From assembly GCA_963783245.1 (NCBI GenBank), contig CAWAMS010000003.1:434001-498000 (forward strand): a stretch of DNA of 64,000 bases, in the 5' to 3' direction. Position numbers and translations under genes: made by a program. Of this stretch, positions 1-9,029 are shown in pieces. Numbering within the stretch: the stretch's first letter is position 1; every line of letters begins with the position of its first letter. The notes under the pieces were generated by a model. The model was not told the DNA's origin, searched no databases, and was given only the letters and a program-made list of their open reading frames with translations. The DNA is from Bog-473 sp963783245 (GTDB lineage Bacteria; Actinomycetota; Acidimicrobiia; Acidimicrobiales; RAAP-2).

Positions 1-251
1 CATCCTCCCGACAGACCCGAGAATACATCCATGTGATTTGGGATCAGAGGATCCCCCGGCAGGACCGGGTCCCTCCCCGCCGGGGCGCCGGCGCGCACGG
101 CACTCCCGGTCGAGGTATTTGGGGGTCATGACGGGAGTAGTGTCAACGAATGCCCTGTTCAAGCGCCTATCTTGCATTCGCCAGATGCAGCCTCGGATCC
201 CGCGACCGTCGGTGAATCGAGCCCCGAGCAGGCGCCTGGTTCTGGCGATTC

Positions 252-389
252 ATGCTCGTCCTCGGTGTGGCGTTGGCGATCGACTTCTTCGTGGACGACA
301 AGCTGATCTTCGCCGGTCTCGCGCTGATCTGGATTCTGGCTTGCGTCTTCACCCTGTCGCGGCTGAGAAAGTCCCGGCACGTGCCCTGA
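252..389 (+). CDS. small membrane protein, unknown
   Basis: A 45-codon ORF whose product is almost entirely one hydrophobic segment (LIFAGLALIWILACVF) with a basic tail (RLRKSRH), as expected for a single-pass small membrane protein. The reading frame is closed by a stop at 213-215, so it is not the tail of a longer gene. No clear ribosome binding site precedes the ATG. It lies about 90 bases upstream of the SDR gene on the same strand. The function is unknown, and it may be chance coding. Confidence 0.4.
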   Translation: MLVLGVALAIDFFVDDKLIFAGLALIWILACVFTLSRLRKSRHVP

Positions 390-477
390 GGCACCCCGGC
401 TTTCCCGGCTCATCCCGAGGGGTGCACGGCATCGGGCCGCGTTGTACCGTCCATCATGGCGACGTGAGGGAGGGGTC

Positions 478-1257
478 ATGGCGGACGAGATGTTTTCGCT
501 GGAAGGACGGGTGGCGATCGTGACGGGCAGCGGCACCGGTATCGGCCGCGCCACCGCAACGGTGCTGGCGCAACACGGCGCCGACATCGTGGTTGCGGGC
601 CGGCGGGCCGAGTTGATCGAACGGACTGCCGAGAGCATCCGGGGTCTCGGGCGTCGCGCGCTCGCAGTGCCCACCGACGTCACCGACGCCGAGGCATGTG
701 CACGCCTCGTCCAGGCGACGATGGACGAGTACGGACACGTCGACGTCTTGGTGAACAACGCCGGCGGAAGCATCAACAAAGCGCCCGAGGAGTGGACACT
801 TTCGGAATGGCATCAGATCATCGACACGAACCTGGCCAGCGTGTGGTTCATGTCCCGCCTCGTGGCAGCGCCGATGCTCGCGCAGGGACGCGGCGCGATC
901 GTCAACATCTCCTCCGGCGCCAGCTTCCTCGCGTTGCCGATGGTCGCGCCGTATGGTGCGGCGAAAGCCGGCATCAACAGCCTGACGCGATCGCTCGCCG
1001 CCGCGTGGACCGCCGGTGGCGTCCGCGTCAACGCCGTCGCGTGCGGTGCGATCAAGACCGAGGGATACAACAAGTCGACGAGACAGGCTCAAGAGTCCGA
1101 CGAGGTCGTCCTCGGCCCCGGCAACGCCATAGGGCGGATCGGTCAGCCCGAGGAGATCGCCTATCCGGTGCTCTTCCTGGCGTCCGATGCGTCGAGTTAC
1201 TGTTCCGGCCAGACCCTCTGGGTCAACGGCGGCGTCAAGGCCCCGGCGACGACGTGA
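478..1257 (+). CDS. short-chain dehydrogenase/reductase (SDR)
   Basis: Classical SDR oxidoreductase of 259 residues, expected to be cytosolic and NAD(P)-dependent. The glycine-rich cofactor motif TGSGTGIG lies at about residues 15-22, NNAG at about 90, the catalytic Ser in INISSGAS at about 140, and YGAAK (Tyr-x3-Lys) at about 157. The C-terminal SSYCSGQTLWVNGG matches the usual SDR ending. ATG 478 was chosen because GGGAGGGG precedes it; a longer in-frame start at 442 lacks one. The substrate cannot be told from sequence. The next gene is convergent. Confidence 0.88.
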   Translation: MADEMFSLEGRVAIVTGSGTGIGRATATVLAQHGADIVVAGRRAELIERTAESIRGLGRRALAVPTDVTDAEACARLVQATMDEYGHVDVLVNNAGGSINKAPEEWTLSEWHQIIDTNLASVWFMSRLVAAPMLAQGRGAIVNISSGASFLALPMVAPYGAAKAGINSLTRSLAAAWTAGGVRVNAVACGAIKTEGYNKSTRQAQESDEVVLGPGNAIGRIGQPEEIAYPVLFLASDASSYCSGQTLWVNGGVKAPATT

Positions 1258-1263
1258 CAGCAA

Positions 1264-1882
1264 CTAGGAGCGGTAGGCCCAGACCGCCAGTAACGGGTCA
1301 CCACGGTGAGATGCCGGCGTACGCCGTTGCTGCAGTGGTTCGCCAAAATCGCGACGTTGCCCGGAAATATCGGCGCACGATGTCGCACCGCCCATCATCG
1401 TCAGCGTAGAGCCAGCCTCGAATGGCTTTCGTCGGAAAGCACCGGTTCGAGAAGGTGCACACGAAGGGTCCACCGGGACGAAGGACCCGGGCCACCTCGC
1501 CGAATACCTCCAACGGCCGAGTGAGGTAGTCGACAGAGACGCAGCACACCACGGCGTCGAACGACGCCGCTGCGAAGGGCAGTTGCGGTTCTGCGTTGAG
1601 GTCGTGCACGACGACGGATTCGGCGGACCGATTCGCCTGCAGCTCATCGGCACTCATTCCCAGCACGGTGAGGTGCGCCGGTGGCGTGCGAAAATGCGAC
1701 ACCCACGAGCTCATCAGGTCGAGGACATCCCCGGCGATCCCGAGTTCTTCGTACAGGGCACCAACCGCAGCGATGGCGTCGTCGTCGATATGGGTCACCA
1801 AGCGAGGCCAGGAGTAGAAGATCTCGTCGGAAGTGACGTCGGCTCTCTCGAAGAATCCCGGCGGAAATGGGTTGCCGTCCAC
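1264..1882 (-). CDS. SAM-dependent methyltransferase, frameshifted near C-terminus
   Basis: Class I SAM-dependent methyltransferase of the Methyltransf_11 type. VLDLMSSWVSH replaces the usual glycine-rich motif I. VHDLNAEPQLPF and FDAVVCCVSVDYLTRP form the middle of the fold, and VARVLRPGGPFVCTFSNRCF is the conserved post-motif strand. The main frame ends at 1298 with a nonsense tail. The neighbouring frame supplies the family-like ending GDPLLAVWAYRS down to 1264, so a one-base shift near 1310-1330 is inferred. The substrate is unknown. The gene converges on the upstream SDR with almost no gap. Confidence 0.75.
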
Positions 1883-2086
1883 CCGACCAGTCTGCCCTGC
1901 GCCGCCCTCGGGCGTGATCGGTACGACGTGCCGTGCTCAGCCACCAACGAGAACGTCGCCCCGTCGGCATGATCATGGGTCACGGGCAGTGGCCGAGGTA
2001 CTGTGTGGAGCCCGACGGTCACGAGAGGACGATGGCGTGCAAGCGCTGGTGTCGCCCCGGACAGAGGATCACCAAAGGAGACCGAT

Positions 2087-2395
2087 TTGAGTACTTTCGC
2101 AGGTTCATGGGACGTGACGATCGATACCCCCATCGGCAAGATCGCCGCCGTCTTTGACATCACCGAGGAGGGTGGTGCGATTCAAGGTACCGCGCGCACC
2201 GATGACGAGACGGTGGACTTCCTCGACCCGGTTGCCGATGGGAACCAGTTGACATGGACCCAGGAGGTCACGACGCCGATGCGACTCACGCTGAAGTTTG
2301 AGGTCACCGTGGACGGCGACACAATGACGGGCACGTCGAAGGCACCGATGATCCCCGCCTCAAAGGTGGACGGGAGCCGCACCTCCAGGTCCTGA
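2087..2395 (+). CDS. small beta-rich hypothetical protein
   Basis: A 102-residue protein starting STFAGSWDVTIDTPIGKI, followed by alternating strands (AAVFDITEEGG, LTLKFEVTVDGDTMTGTS). This looks like a small lipocalin-like beta fold, with no catalytic motif that I recognise. The TTG start at 2087 is chosen because AAAGGAG lies 6 bases upstream; in-frame starts further up have no such site. It lies between a methyltransferase on the other strand and a second SDR on the same strand, so it may accompany SDR metabolism. The function is unknown. Confidence 0.65.
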   Translation: MSTFAGSWDVTIDTPIGKIAAVFDITEEGGAIQGTARTDDETVDFLDPVADGNQLTWTQEVTTPMRLTLKFEVTVDGDTMTGTSKAPMIPASKVDGSRTSRS

Positions 2396-2498
2396 GCCTC
2401 GCTTCTCGAGAGCGAGGACGAGTGACCCCGGTGCGCACCATCACAATGCCCGGCATCGGATGCGTCGCAACCGCCACACCCCGAACGGAGGACCAGAG

Positions 2499-3243
2499 GT
2501 GGGAGATCTAACCGGGCGCACCGCCTTGATCACGGGCGCGGGCCAGAACGTCGGCGCCTACACGGCGCGCCGTCCTCGCCTCGCAAGGTGCGCACGTCGC
2601 GGTCAACGACCTGTTCCCCGAGAGAGCGGAGAACGTCGTTGAGGAAATCCGATCAGCTGGCGGGTCGGCGGAGATCGCCGTCTGCGACGTGACAGACCTG
2701 GAAGCGGTCACCGAAACGTTCGCGCGCGTGGAGAGAATCGACATTCTCGTGAACAACGCCGGAATCCCCGTCACCGGGTTCGCGCTCAAGAACTTCGTCG
2801 ACGACGACCCCTCGACCTGGAAGTCCTTTGTGGATCTGAACGTCTATGGGCCGATGAACTGCACCCACGTCGTACTCTCCGGCATGATCGAGCGCGGATG
2901 GGGACGGATCGTGACGATCAGCTCCGAGTCAGCCCGCGCCGGCGACCGCAAACTCGCTGCGTACGCCGCGTCGAAGGGCGCCGGACCGGCGCTGATGCGC
3001 GCAATCGCCAAGGAGGTCGGGCGGTACGGCATCACCTGTAACTCCCTGTCGCTGGCCACACAACGCAACGCCTCGTTCGAGGATGCGACCGACATGACGC
3101 TCGGACAGCTCAAGGCCTACGCCGTCCCGCGACTCGGCCGAGCGAGCGACGTTGCTGCTGCCATCGCATGGCTCACCTCGGACGATGCGGAGTGGGTCAC
3201 GGGGCAGACCATACCGATCAACGGCGGCTATCAGACGAGCTGA
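2499..3243 (+). CDS. short-chain dehydrogenase/reductase, frameshifted near N-terminus
   Basis: Second SDR. The N-terminal frame gives LTGRTALITGAGQNVGA (cofactor motif). After about 2565 the frame moves by one base to ASQGAHVAVNDLFPERA and continues with NNAGIPVTGFA, TISSESAR and YAASKGAG (Tyr-x3-Lys) to the typical end WVTGQTIPINGGYQTS. The break therefore lies between the Rossmann glycine motif and the second strand. GTG 2499 is preceded by GGAGGA. The intact length would be about 248 residues, normal for the family. Either a consensus indel or a recent mutation would explain it. Confidence 0.75.
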
Positions 3244-3319
3244 CACTGTGGGCCGCGGATCGGGCGCCGGCGCACCGGACGTCGACCACCTTCGGACCGA
3301 GCAAGAAGGGCACACGACA

Positions 3320-4351
3320 ATGCACATTCCGCTGCCATTTCACGAAACGACGACGACAGCGGCCGTCTCCACCGGTGAGCTACCCACCTTGGAAGTCGTC
3401 GTCGGTCTCCTCGTCGAGGCGTTCGAGCTCTACCGCTCGGTTGAGGATGGTGCCGTCGCCGATTACATTCCCGCGCTCGCCAAGGCTGATCCACGTCTCT
3501 TCGGGGCCAGCATCGTCGGCGTCGCCGGCAGGAGTTTCTCCGTGGGGGACGCCTCGCATCTCTTCTCGCTGCAGAGCATCTCGAAAGCGTTCGTCTTCGC
3601 CTTGGTCTGCGACGCCATCGGTCATGAAGAAGCCCGGGAGAAGCTCGGCGTCAACGCCACGGGCCTCGCGTTCAATTCGGTGATGGCTATCGAGTTGAAC
3701 GAGGACCGCACGATGAACCCCATGGTGAATGCGGGAGCCATGGCAACGACCAGCCTGGTGCCCGGAGCCACCAAGGAGGACAGGTGGGAGTTCATCGTCG
3801 ATGGTCTCTCACGGTTCGCCGGGCGGTCCCTCGAACTCGATCCCGACGTCTATGCGTCCGAGTCGGCCACGAACCTGCGCAATCAGGGCATCGCACATCT
3901 GTTGCAGAGCTATGGCCGGCTGTACGCGGATCCTGATCAGACCACAGACGTCTATACCCGGCAGTGCTCGCTGCTCGTGAGTGCCTACGACCTGGCGGTC
4001 ATGGGAGCCACCCTGGCCAACGGTGGCATCAATCCGGTGACCGGCCAACAGGTCATCGAACCCTTTACCTGCAAGCACGTTCTCGCCGCGATGGCAACGG
4101 CGGGTCTCTACGAGCACTCCGGTGACTGGCTCTACGAGGTCGGACTTCCCGGCAAGAGCGGCGTGAGCGGCGGCATCGTGACCATCTCTCCGGGAAAGGG
4201 CGGCCTGGGGACCTTCTCGCCCCCGCTCGACGAGGCAGGAAACAGCGTTCGAGGGCAACGACTCACCCGGCACCTGTCGGAGAAACTGGGGCTGAACGTG
4301 TTCGCCTCCAAGCCGGCGCTTACGAGGGATCCCCCTCCGCTGGGCGTGTAA
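3320..4351 (+). CDS. glsA: glutaminase A
   Basis: Glutaminase of the serine-dependent beta-lactamase-like family, hydrolysing L-glutamine to glutamate and ammonia in the cytosol. It has 343 residues. The catalytic SxxK appears as SLQSISKAF, followed by NPMVNAGAMA, the substrate-binding SATNLRNQGIAH, and GLPGKSGVSGGI near the C-terminus. ATG 3320 fits the usual N-terminal length; the open frame extends upstream into the SDR tail. The 3' end overlaps the convergent Anbu-type gene by 32 bases. No regulatory STAS or ankyrin extension is present. Confidence 0.9.
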   Translation: MHIPLPFHETTTTAAVSTGELPTLEVVVGLLVEAFELYRSVEDGAVADYIPALAKADPRLFGASIVGVAGRSFSVGDASHLFSLQSISKAFVFALVCDAIGHEEAREKLGVNATGLAFNSVMAIELNEDRTMNPMVNAGAMATTSLVPGATKEDRWEFIVDGLSRFAGRSLELDPDVYASESATNLRNQGIAHLLQSYGRLYADPDQTTDVYTRQCSLLVSAYDLAVMGATLANGGINPVTGQQVIEPFTCKHVLAAMATAGLYEHSGDWLYEVGLPGKSGVSGGIVTISPGKGGLGTFSPPLDEAGNSVRGQRLTRHLSEKLGLNVFASKPALTRDPPPLGV

Positions 4352-5096
4352 GAACGCTTATCGTCTCATCGGCCCAGGAAATCCGCTGAATCTCGCTCAG
4401 AGCGTTCCGCATTTGGCGCTCCCAGGACTCCCGCAACTCAGCGAGGAGCGGCGAGTCGCTCTGGATACGGAACTCGATCGGGTTCAGGGAGTCCTTCAGG
4501 TAGACACAGCCATCGTACGGCGGGCCGACCGAGAGGTTGGCGCCGGCTGTGCTCATCATCGATCCGAGAGCAATCGACGTGGCCGTGTCGATATCGACAT
4601 TTGCCTGTACCGCCAGCTCCAACATGAATTTGCCGTACTTGCTCTCCCCGATCTGGAGGAACGGTCGCTCCTCAGATGCGCGGATGTAGTTCCCCTCCGG
4701 ATAGACGAGCAGGATGTCGGCAGCTTCTGTGCCCACTTGTCCACCAAGAATGAAGGTGGCCGTGGCGTCGACGCCAACTTCGTTCAGGGCCTCGCGATGC
4801 TCGGCGGCCACCTCTCGGCTCAAGCGGCCGAGGTAGAGAGCGGCTTCGAACAGGTGGTTGACCGACGACAGGCTCTCGCCGACGTCACTTGCACCCAGGT
4901 CGCGCTCGATGCGATCAAGCACCTCTTGCGTCGTCGCGAGGCTTCCGGCGGACTCGATCACGAAGACTCTGTCGGGGGCCGGTTGCAGGAGGTGCAGTTT
5001 GCGGTACGAGCCGACGTTGTCCACGCCGGCATTGGTCCGTGTATCGGCGAGGAAGACCAGTCCCTCGTCCAGCCGCATGGCCAAGCAATACGTCAC
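4320..5096 (-). CDS. Anbu-like proteasome-type protease
   Basis: A 258-residue Ntn-hydrolase-fold protein matching the bacterial proteasome-type protease group called Anbu (COG3484). The start MTYCLAMRLDEGLVFLADTRTNAG has the expected Thr-2, exposed after Met removal, followed by the HslV-like strand pattern. FILGGQVG and SKYGKFMLE are also family-like. Anbu genes usually sit beside an ATP-grasp, an alpha-E and a transglutaminase gene. None of these is here, so this copy appears to stand alone. The substrate and any partner ATPase are unknown. Confidence 0.78.
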   Translation of the reverse strand: MTYCLAMRLDEGLVFLADTRTNAGVDNVGSYRKLHLLQPAPDRVFVIESAGSLATTQEVLDRIERDLGASDVGESLSSVNHLFEAALYLGRLSREVAAEHREALNEVGVDATATFILGGQVGTEAADILLVYPEGNYIRASEERPFLQIGESKYGKFMLELAVQANVDIDTATSIALGSMMSTAGANLSVGPPYDGCVYLKDSLNPIEFRIQSDSPLLAELRESWERQMRNALSEIQRISWADETISVLTRPAEGDPS

Positions 5097-5180
5097 CGTG
5101 CTCCCCGTTCCAGCGCCGCTCGCGTTTCGATCGGCACCTCAGAAAGCTAGTGGACCGACTAGAGGGTGTGATCGGTCGGC

Positions 5181-5211
5181 GGCAGGGTGGGCTCCGTGCG
5201 CCCACCCTGCC
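5181..5211. terminator. strong hairpin between divergently placed ends
   Basis: Perfect 12-bp stem (GGCAGGGTGGGC at 5181-5192 with its complement at 5200-5211) and a 7-nt loop. It lies just downstream of the SHOCT gene, which is read leftward and ends at 5225. There is no clear T-tract on either strand, so it is a terminator-like or transcript-stabilising hairpin rather than a textbook terminator. Confidence 0.6.
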
Positions 5212-5224
5212 GGACCGCGTGGTG

Positions 5225-5623
5225 TTAGCCGAGCACCTTGGCTTTTTCCGCCTCGAACTCGGCTTCGGTGATCACGCCCTTGGACTTCAGATCGGCGAGC
5301 TTCGCCAATTGATCCGCGGTGCTGGTCCCACTCGTTCCCGCCGCTTGCTTGACGTACGCATCGAACGCACTCTGTGCCTGTTGTGCCTGGGCCTCGGCAC
5401 GCTCGTGCATCTTCCCACCGCGGGCAATGAGGTAGACGAGCACCCCGATGTACGGGAAGATCACGATGAGGATCACCCAGATGGCCTTGGCTGCGCCACC
5501 CATGTCGTGGCTCCGGAAGATATCGGTGAAGACCACGATCAACAGCCAAATCCAGATGACGAACAGGAATATCTCCAACATCGTCCAGAAGATGTCGAGG
5601 AGAGGGTAATTGGTTGCCAACAT
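5225..5623 (-). CDS. PLDc_N/SHOCT-domain membrane protein
   Basis: A 132-residue protein with two hydrophobic segments (FLFVIWIWLLIVVF and AIWVILIVIFPYIGVLVYLIARG), resembling the PLDc_N/cardiolipin synthase N-terminal module. A short linker leads to a C-terminal SHOCT motif (LAKLADLKSKGVITEAEFEAEKAKVLG). ATG 5623 has AAGGAG just upstream; the open frame extends 15 codons further without one. SHOCT domains are usually short oligomerisation or interaction tails. No enzymatic residues are seen. It probably acts in the membrane, perhaps in envelope stress, but that is only a family trend. Confidence 0.75.
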   Translation of the reverse strand: MLATNYPLLDIFWTMLEIFLFVIWIWLLIVVFTDIFRSHDMGGAAKAIWVILIVIFPYIGVLVYLIARGGKMHERAEAQAQQAQSAFDAYVKQAAGTSGTSTADQLAKLADLKSKGVITEAEFEAEKAKVLG

Positions 5624-5775
5624 TCGAACTCCTTGTAGTTTTTGGTGGTGGTTACCGGTCGGATTCACCGACGCGTCGTCGCTCTAGATGTCCCCCGAAT
5701 TTCCCCTCCTTTGCCGAACGTGTGCTTCCTGGCGTGCGTGCGGGCAGTCGGTTGGCTCACCTGCGCGTGCTCCAC

Positions 5776-6429
5776 TCACCGTTGTGCGGGCGATTCGGCC
5801 CGAAAGAGTAGGGAGAGGAGAGCGTCGATATGAGCCGCAATAGTGTCGGCATTGACCGGGTCGATGCCAGTAAGGCGGACACACTCCGGCGCCACGGCGA
5901 ACAGAGTCGGCCCCGCTCCGACGATGATGTAATAGATGTTGAGTGCCGGAAGTCGCGGGAGTACGCCCGTTTCGACGAGGCGCTCGATATAGCCGATCGT
6001 CAGTTCGAATATCGGACGCACGTGGTGCTCGACGAGCCAGTCCACCCGTTCCCCGTCGACGGCGCACTCGTGGATCATGATCCGAAGGAGCTGGGGGTGT
6101 CTGGCGGCGAAGCCGACGTATTCCCCAACGATCAGTTTCAATACCGTCTCATCGTCCACGCCCCGCAACCCGTGGATCCGGGAGCGAAGAAGCGCACCGA
6201 AGTCCTCGAAGAGCGATCCAACGGCGGCACGCCAAAGTTCGCCCTTGTTCGTGAAGTGGTAACTCACGAGCGGCTGTCCCACCCCGGCCCGATCAGCGAT
6301 GGCCCGCGTTGACGTTCCCTCGTACCCGTAGACCGAGAAGAGATCCTTGGCCGCCGTGAGGAGTCGTTGCTTGGTGGCCTCGCCCGTCGTCCGGGTACTC
6401 CGTCGTTCCTCCGGCGTCAGTCGCACAGC
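5776..6429 (-). CDS. TetR-family regulator
   Basis: TetR-type repressor with the N-terminal HTH TRAIADRAGVGQPLVSYHFTNKGELW and a helical ligand domain rich in hydrophobic residues (about 217 residues from GTG 6429). A longer frame reaches ATG 6483, but that start would lie inside an inverted repeat that looks like its own operator, so GTG 6429 (VAVRLTPEERR) is preferred. It is divergent from the sulfatase gene, which it probably controls together with itself. The ligand is unknown. Confidence 0.82.
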   Translation of the reverse strand, partial: AVRLTPEERRSTRTTGEATKQRLLTAAKDLFSVYGYEGTSTRAIADRAGVGQPLVSYHFTNKGELWRAAVGSLFEDFGALLRSRIHGLRGVDDETVLKLIVGEYVGFAARHPQLLRIMIHECAVDGERVDWLVEHHVRPIFELTIGYIERLVETGVLPRLPALNIYYIIVGAGPTLFAVAPECVRLTGIDPVNADTIAAHIDALLSLLFRAESPAQR

Positions 6430-6461
6430 CACAACCTTAATCGAGTGAATAAAGAGTTGAC

Positions 6462-6485
6462 AGTTGATTGAACTACTGATCAACT
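6462..6485. promoter_or_regulatory. candidate TetR operator
   Basis: Inverted repeat AGTTGAT (6462-6468) and ATCAACT (6479-6485), 10 bases apart, in an AT-rich patch between the divergent TetR and sulfatase genes. Its position and symmetry fit a TetR-dimer site. No footprint-like evidence exists beyond that. Confidence 0.5.
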
Positions 6486-6624
6486 AGTGCGGTGCTTTGC
6501 CAACCCCCATTGCGGCGGACGGAGCATACCCCGGCCGTGAGATCGTGGGGGCGGGGACCAACACATGCGGATCGAACAACGGTGGGGGCGAACGTGATCC
6601 CGCTCCCGAGGAAGGAACTCACGA

Positions 6625-8976
6625 ATGGCAACCCAGCGGCCACGCACCCACCTCCCCATCCCCGATCCCCAGCACGTCGGGGTCACCACCTACGACGCCA
6701 AGGATCCCGATACAGCCTTCCCGAAAATCGAGTCGCTCCGCCCGCCCGAAGGTGCACCGAACATCGTCCTGATCCTGCTCGACGATGTCGGCTTCGGCGC
6801 CTCGAGCGCCTTCGGCGGACCTTGTGACACGCCGGTGGCCGAACGGCTGGCCGCCGGGGGCCTCAAGTACACCCGTTTCCACACCACCGCCCTTTGCGCA
6901 CCCACCCGCCAGGCACTGCTGACCGGACGGAACCACCACAGCGTCGGGATGGGCGCGGTACCGGACCTGGCCACGTCCGCGCCGGGCTATAACTCCATCC
7001 GGCCCAAAGCCGCAGCTCCGTTCGCCGAGACCCTCAAGCTGAACGGCTACTCGACCGCCCACCTGGGCAAGTGCCATGAGGTGCCGATGTGGGAGACCAG
7101 CCCCATGGGACCCTTCGACCAGTGGCCGACCGGGAGCGGCTTCGAGTACTTCTACGGGTTCATCGGCGGCGGCACCAACCAGTGGTACCCGGGGCTCTAC
7201 GAGGGGACCACACCGGTTGAGCCGACACGGACGCCCGAAGAGGGGTACCACCTGACTGAGGACCTGGCCGATCACGCCATCGGCTGGATGCGCCAACAAA
7301 AGACGCTGGTACCGGACAAGCCCTTCTTCCTCTACTTCGCACCGGGCGCCACCCACGCGCCCCACCATGCGCCCAAGGAGTGGATCGACCGTTACCGGGG
7401 CCGGTTCGATGAGGGGTGGGACGCTCTCCGCCAGACCATCTTCGCCCGGCAGAAGGAACTAGGCGTGATCCCCGAGGACGCCGAGCTGACCGATCGCCCG
7501 GACGCGATTCCGGCATGGGCCGACGTCCCCGACCGGATGAAGCCGGTGCTCGCCCGTCAGATGGAGGTGTACGCAGGCTTCCTCTCGCATGCTGACCACC
7601 AGGTCGGCCGTCTCATCGACACCCTCGAGGAGCTCGAGATCCTCGACGACACGCTGGTGCTCTACCTGGTCGGCGACAACGGGGCGAGCGCCGAAGGCAC
7701 GCCCAACGGCACGTTCAACGAACTGCTGGTCTTCAACCAGAGCATGGACCTCGAGACACCCGAGTTCTTGGAGTCGCACATCGACGACTTCGGCGGGCCG
7801 GCGGCCAACAACCACTATGCGGTGGGTTGGGCCCATGCCACCTGCACTCCCTATCAGTGGACCAAACAGGTGGCCTCGCACTTCGGCGGCACGCGCAACG
7901 GGATGGTGGCCCACTGGCCCAAGGGCTTCAGCTCCAGGGGCGAGCTTCGGTCGCAGTTCCACCATGTGGTGGACATTGCTCCCACCCTCCTCGAGGCCGC
8001 AGGCCTCCCGGTTCCGGTGTTCGTCCACGGGATTCAACAGATGCCGTACCACGGGGTGGCGATGAACTACACTTTCGACGCCCCTGAGGCGGCCGGTCGT
8101 CATGAGACCCAGTACTTCGAGATCGTCTGCAATCGTGGCATCTACCACCAGGGCTGGTCCGCGGTCACCCGGCACAGCATCCCGTGGCTGTCCGCACAGA
8201 TGCCGGTCTTCGACGACGACACCTGGGAGCTCTACGACACGACGTCCGATTGGACCCAGGCCCACGACCTGGCCGCCGAACATCCGGAGAAACTGCGGGA
8301 CCTGCAGAGGCTTTTCCTGATCGAGGCGGTGAAGTACGGGGCCCTCCCTCTCGATGACCGTCGGGTCGAGCGGTTCCTGGCCGAGCTGGCCGGCCGACCC
8401 GAGCTGATCACCGGCACCTCGCAACTCCTTTTCGGCGGGATGTCTCGCTTGAGCGAGAGTTCGGTCATCAACACCAAGAACGTCTCACACAGCATCACCG
8501 CTGACATCGTCGTCCCGACCTCCGGGGCGACAGGTGTGCTCGTCGCCCAGGGCGGCGCGTTCGGCGGCTGGTCCCTCTATCTCCTCAACGGCCGGCCGAC
8601 CTACTGCTACAACCTTTTCGGCATTGACCGGACCTTCGTCCGCGGCAACGAACAGCTCGCTCCGGGTCATCATCAGGTCAGGTCCGAATTCGCCTACGAC
8701 GGCGGGCTCGGTGCGGGCGCCGACCTCACTCTCTTCGTCGACGGAACACCCGTCGGTCACGAACGCCTCGTGCGCTCCACACCGCTCGTCTATTCCTATG
8801 ACGAGACTACCGACGTGGGGTCCGACGGCGGCTCGACCGTGAGCGACGAGTACGGACAGACGGACAATCGATTCCCGGGCACGGTCAACTGGGTCCAGAT
8901 CGACGTGGGTGCGGACGACGCGGACCATCTGATCTCCCCGGACGAGCGGTGGCGGGTATCGATGGCCCGCCAGTAG
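6625..8976 (+). CDS. arylsulfatase-type sulfatase
   Basis: Large sulfatase of 783 residues. The metal-binding start PNIVLILLDDVGFG is near residue 48. The C-x-P-x-R signature CAPTRQALLTGR is near residue 92; its Cys is normally converted to formylglycine. HLGKCHE follows, and GDNGASAEGTPNG supplies the second metal site. The C-terminal 200 residues form a beta-rich tail common in this long arylsulfatase group. No signal peptide is evident, so it is probably cytoplasmic or exported folded. AAGGA precedes ATG 6625. No formylglycine-generating enzyme gene is in the window. The substrate is unknown. Confidence 0.88.
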   Translation: MATQRPRTHLPIPDPQHVGVTTYDAKDPDTAFPKIESLRPPEGAPNIVLILLDDVGFGASSAFGGPCDTPVAERLAAGGLKYTRFHTTALCAPTRQALLTGRNHHSVGMGAVPDLATSAPGYNSIRPKAAAPFAETLKLNGYSTAHLGKCHEVPMWETSPMGPFDQWPTGSGFEYFYGFIGGGTNQWYPGLYEGTTPVEPTRTPEEGYHLTEDLADHAIGWMRQQKTLVPDKPFFLYFAPGATHAPHHAPKEWIDRYRGRFDEGWDALRQTIFARQKELGVIPEDAELTDRPDAIPAWADVPDRMKPVLARQMEVYAGFLSHADHQVGRLIDTLEELEILDDTLVLYLVGDNGASAEGTPNGTFNELLVFNQSMDLETPEFLESHIDDFGGPAANNHYAVGWAHATCTPYQWTKQVASHFGGTRNGMVAHWPKGFSSRGELRSQFHHVVDIAPTLLEAAGLPVPVFVHGIQQMPYHGVAMNYTFDAPEAAGRHETQYFEIVCNRGIYHQGWSAVTRHSIPWLSAQMPVFDDDTWELYDTTSDWTQAHDLAAEHPEKLRDLQRLFLIEAVKYGALPLDDRRVERFLAELAGRPELITGTSQLLFGGMSRLSESSVINTKNVSHSITADIVVPTSGATGVLVAQGGAFGGWSLYLLNGRPTYCYNLFGIDRTFVRGNEQLAPGHHQVRSEFAYDGGLGAGADLTLFVDGTPVGHERLVRSTPLVYSYDETTDVGSDGGSTVSDEYGQTDNRFPGTVNWVQIDVGADDADHLISPDERWRVSMARQ

Positions 8977-9029
8977 TCGACCATGGCTGATTCTCGGCAG
9001 GGAGCCGGGCCGCTCACCAGCGGGCCGGC

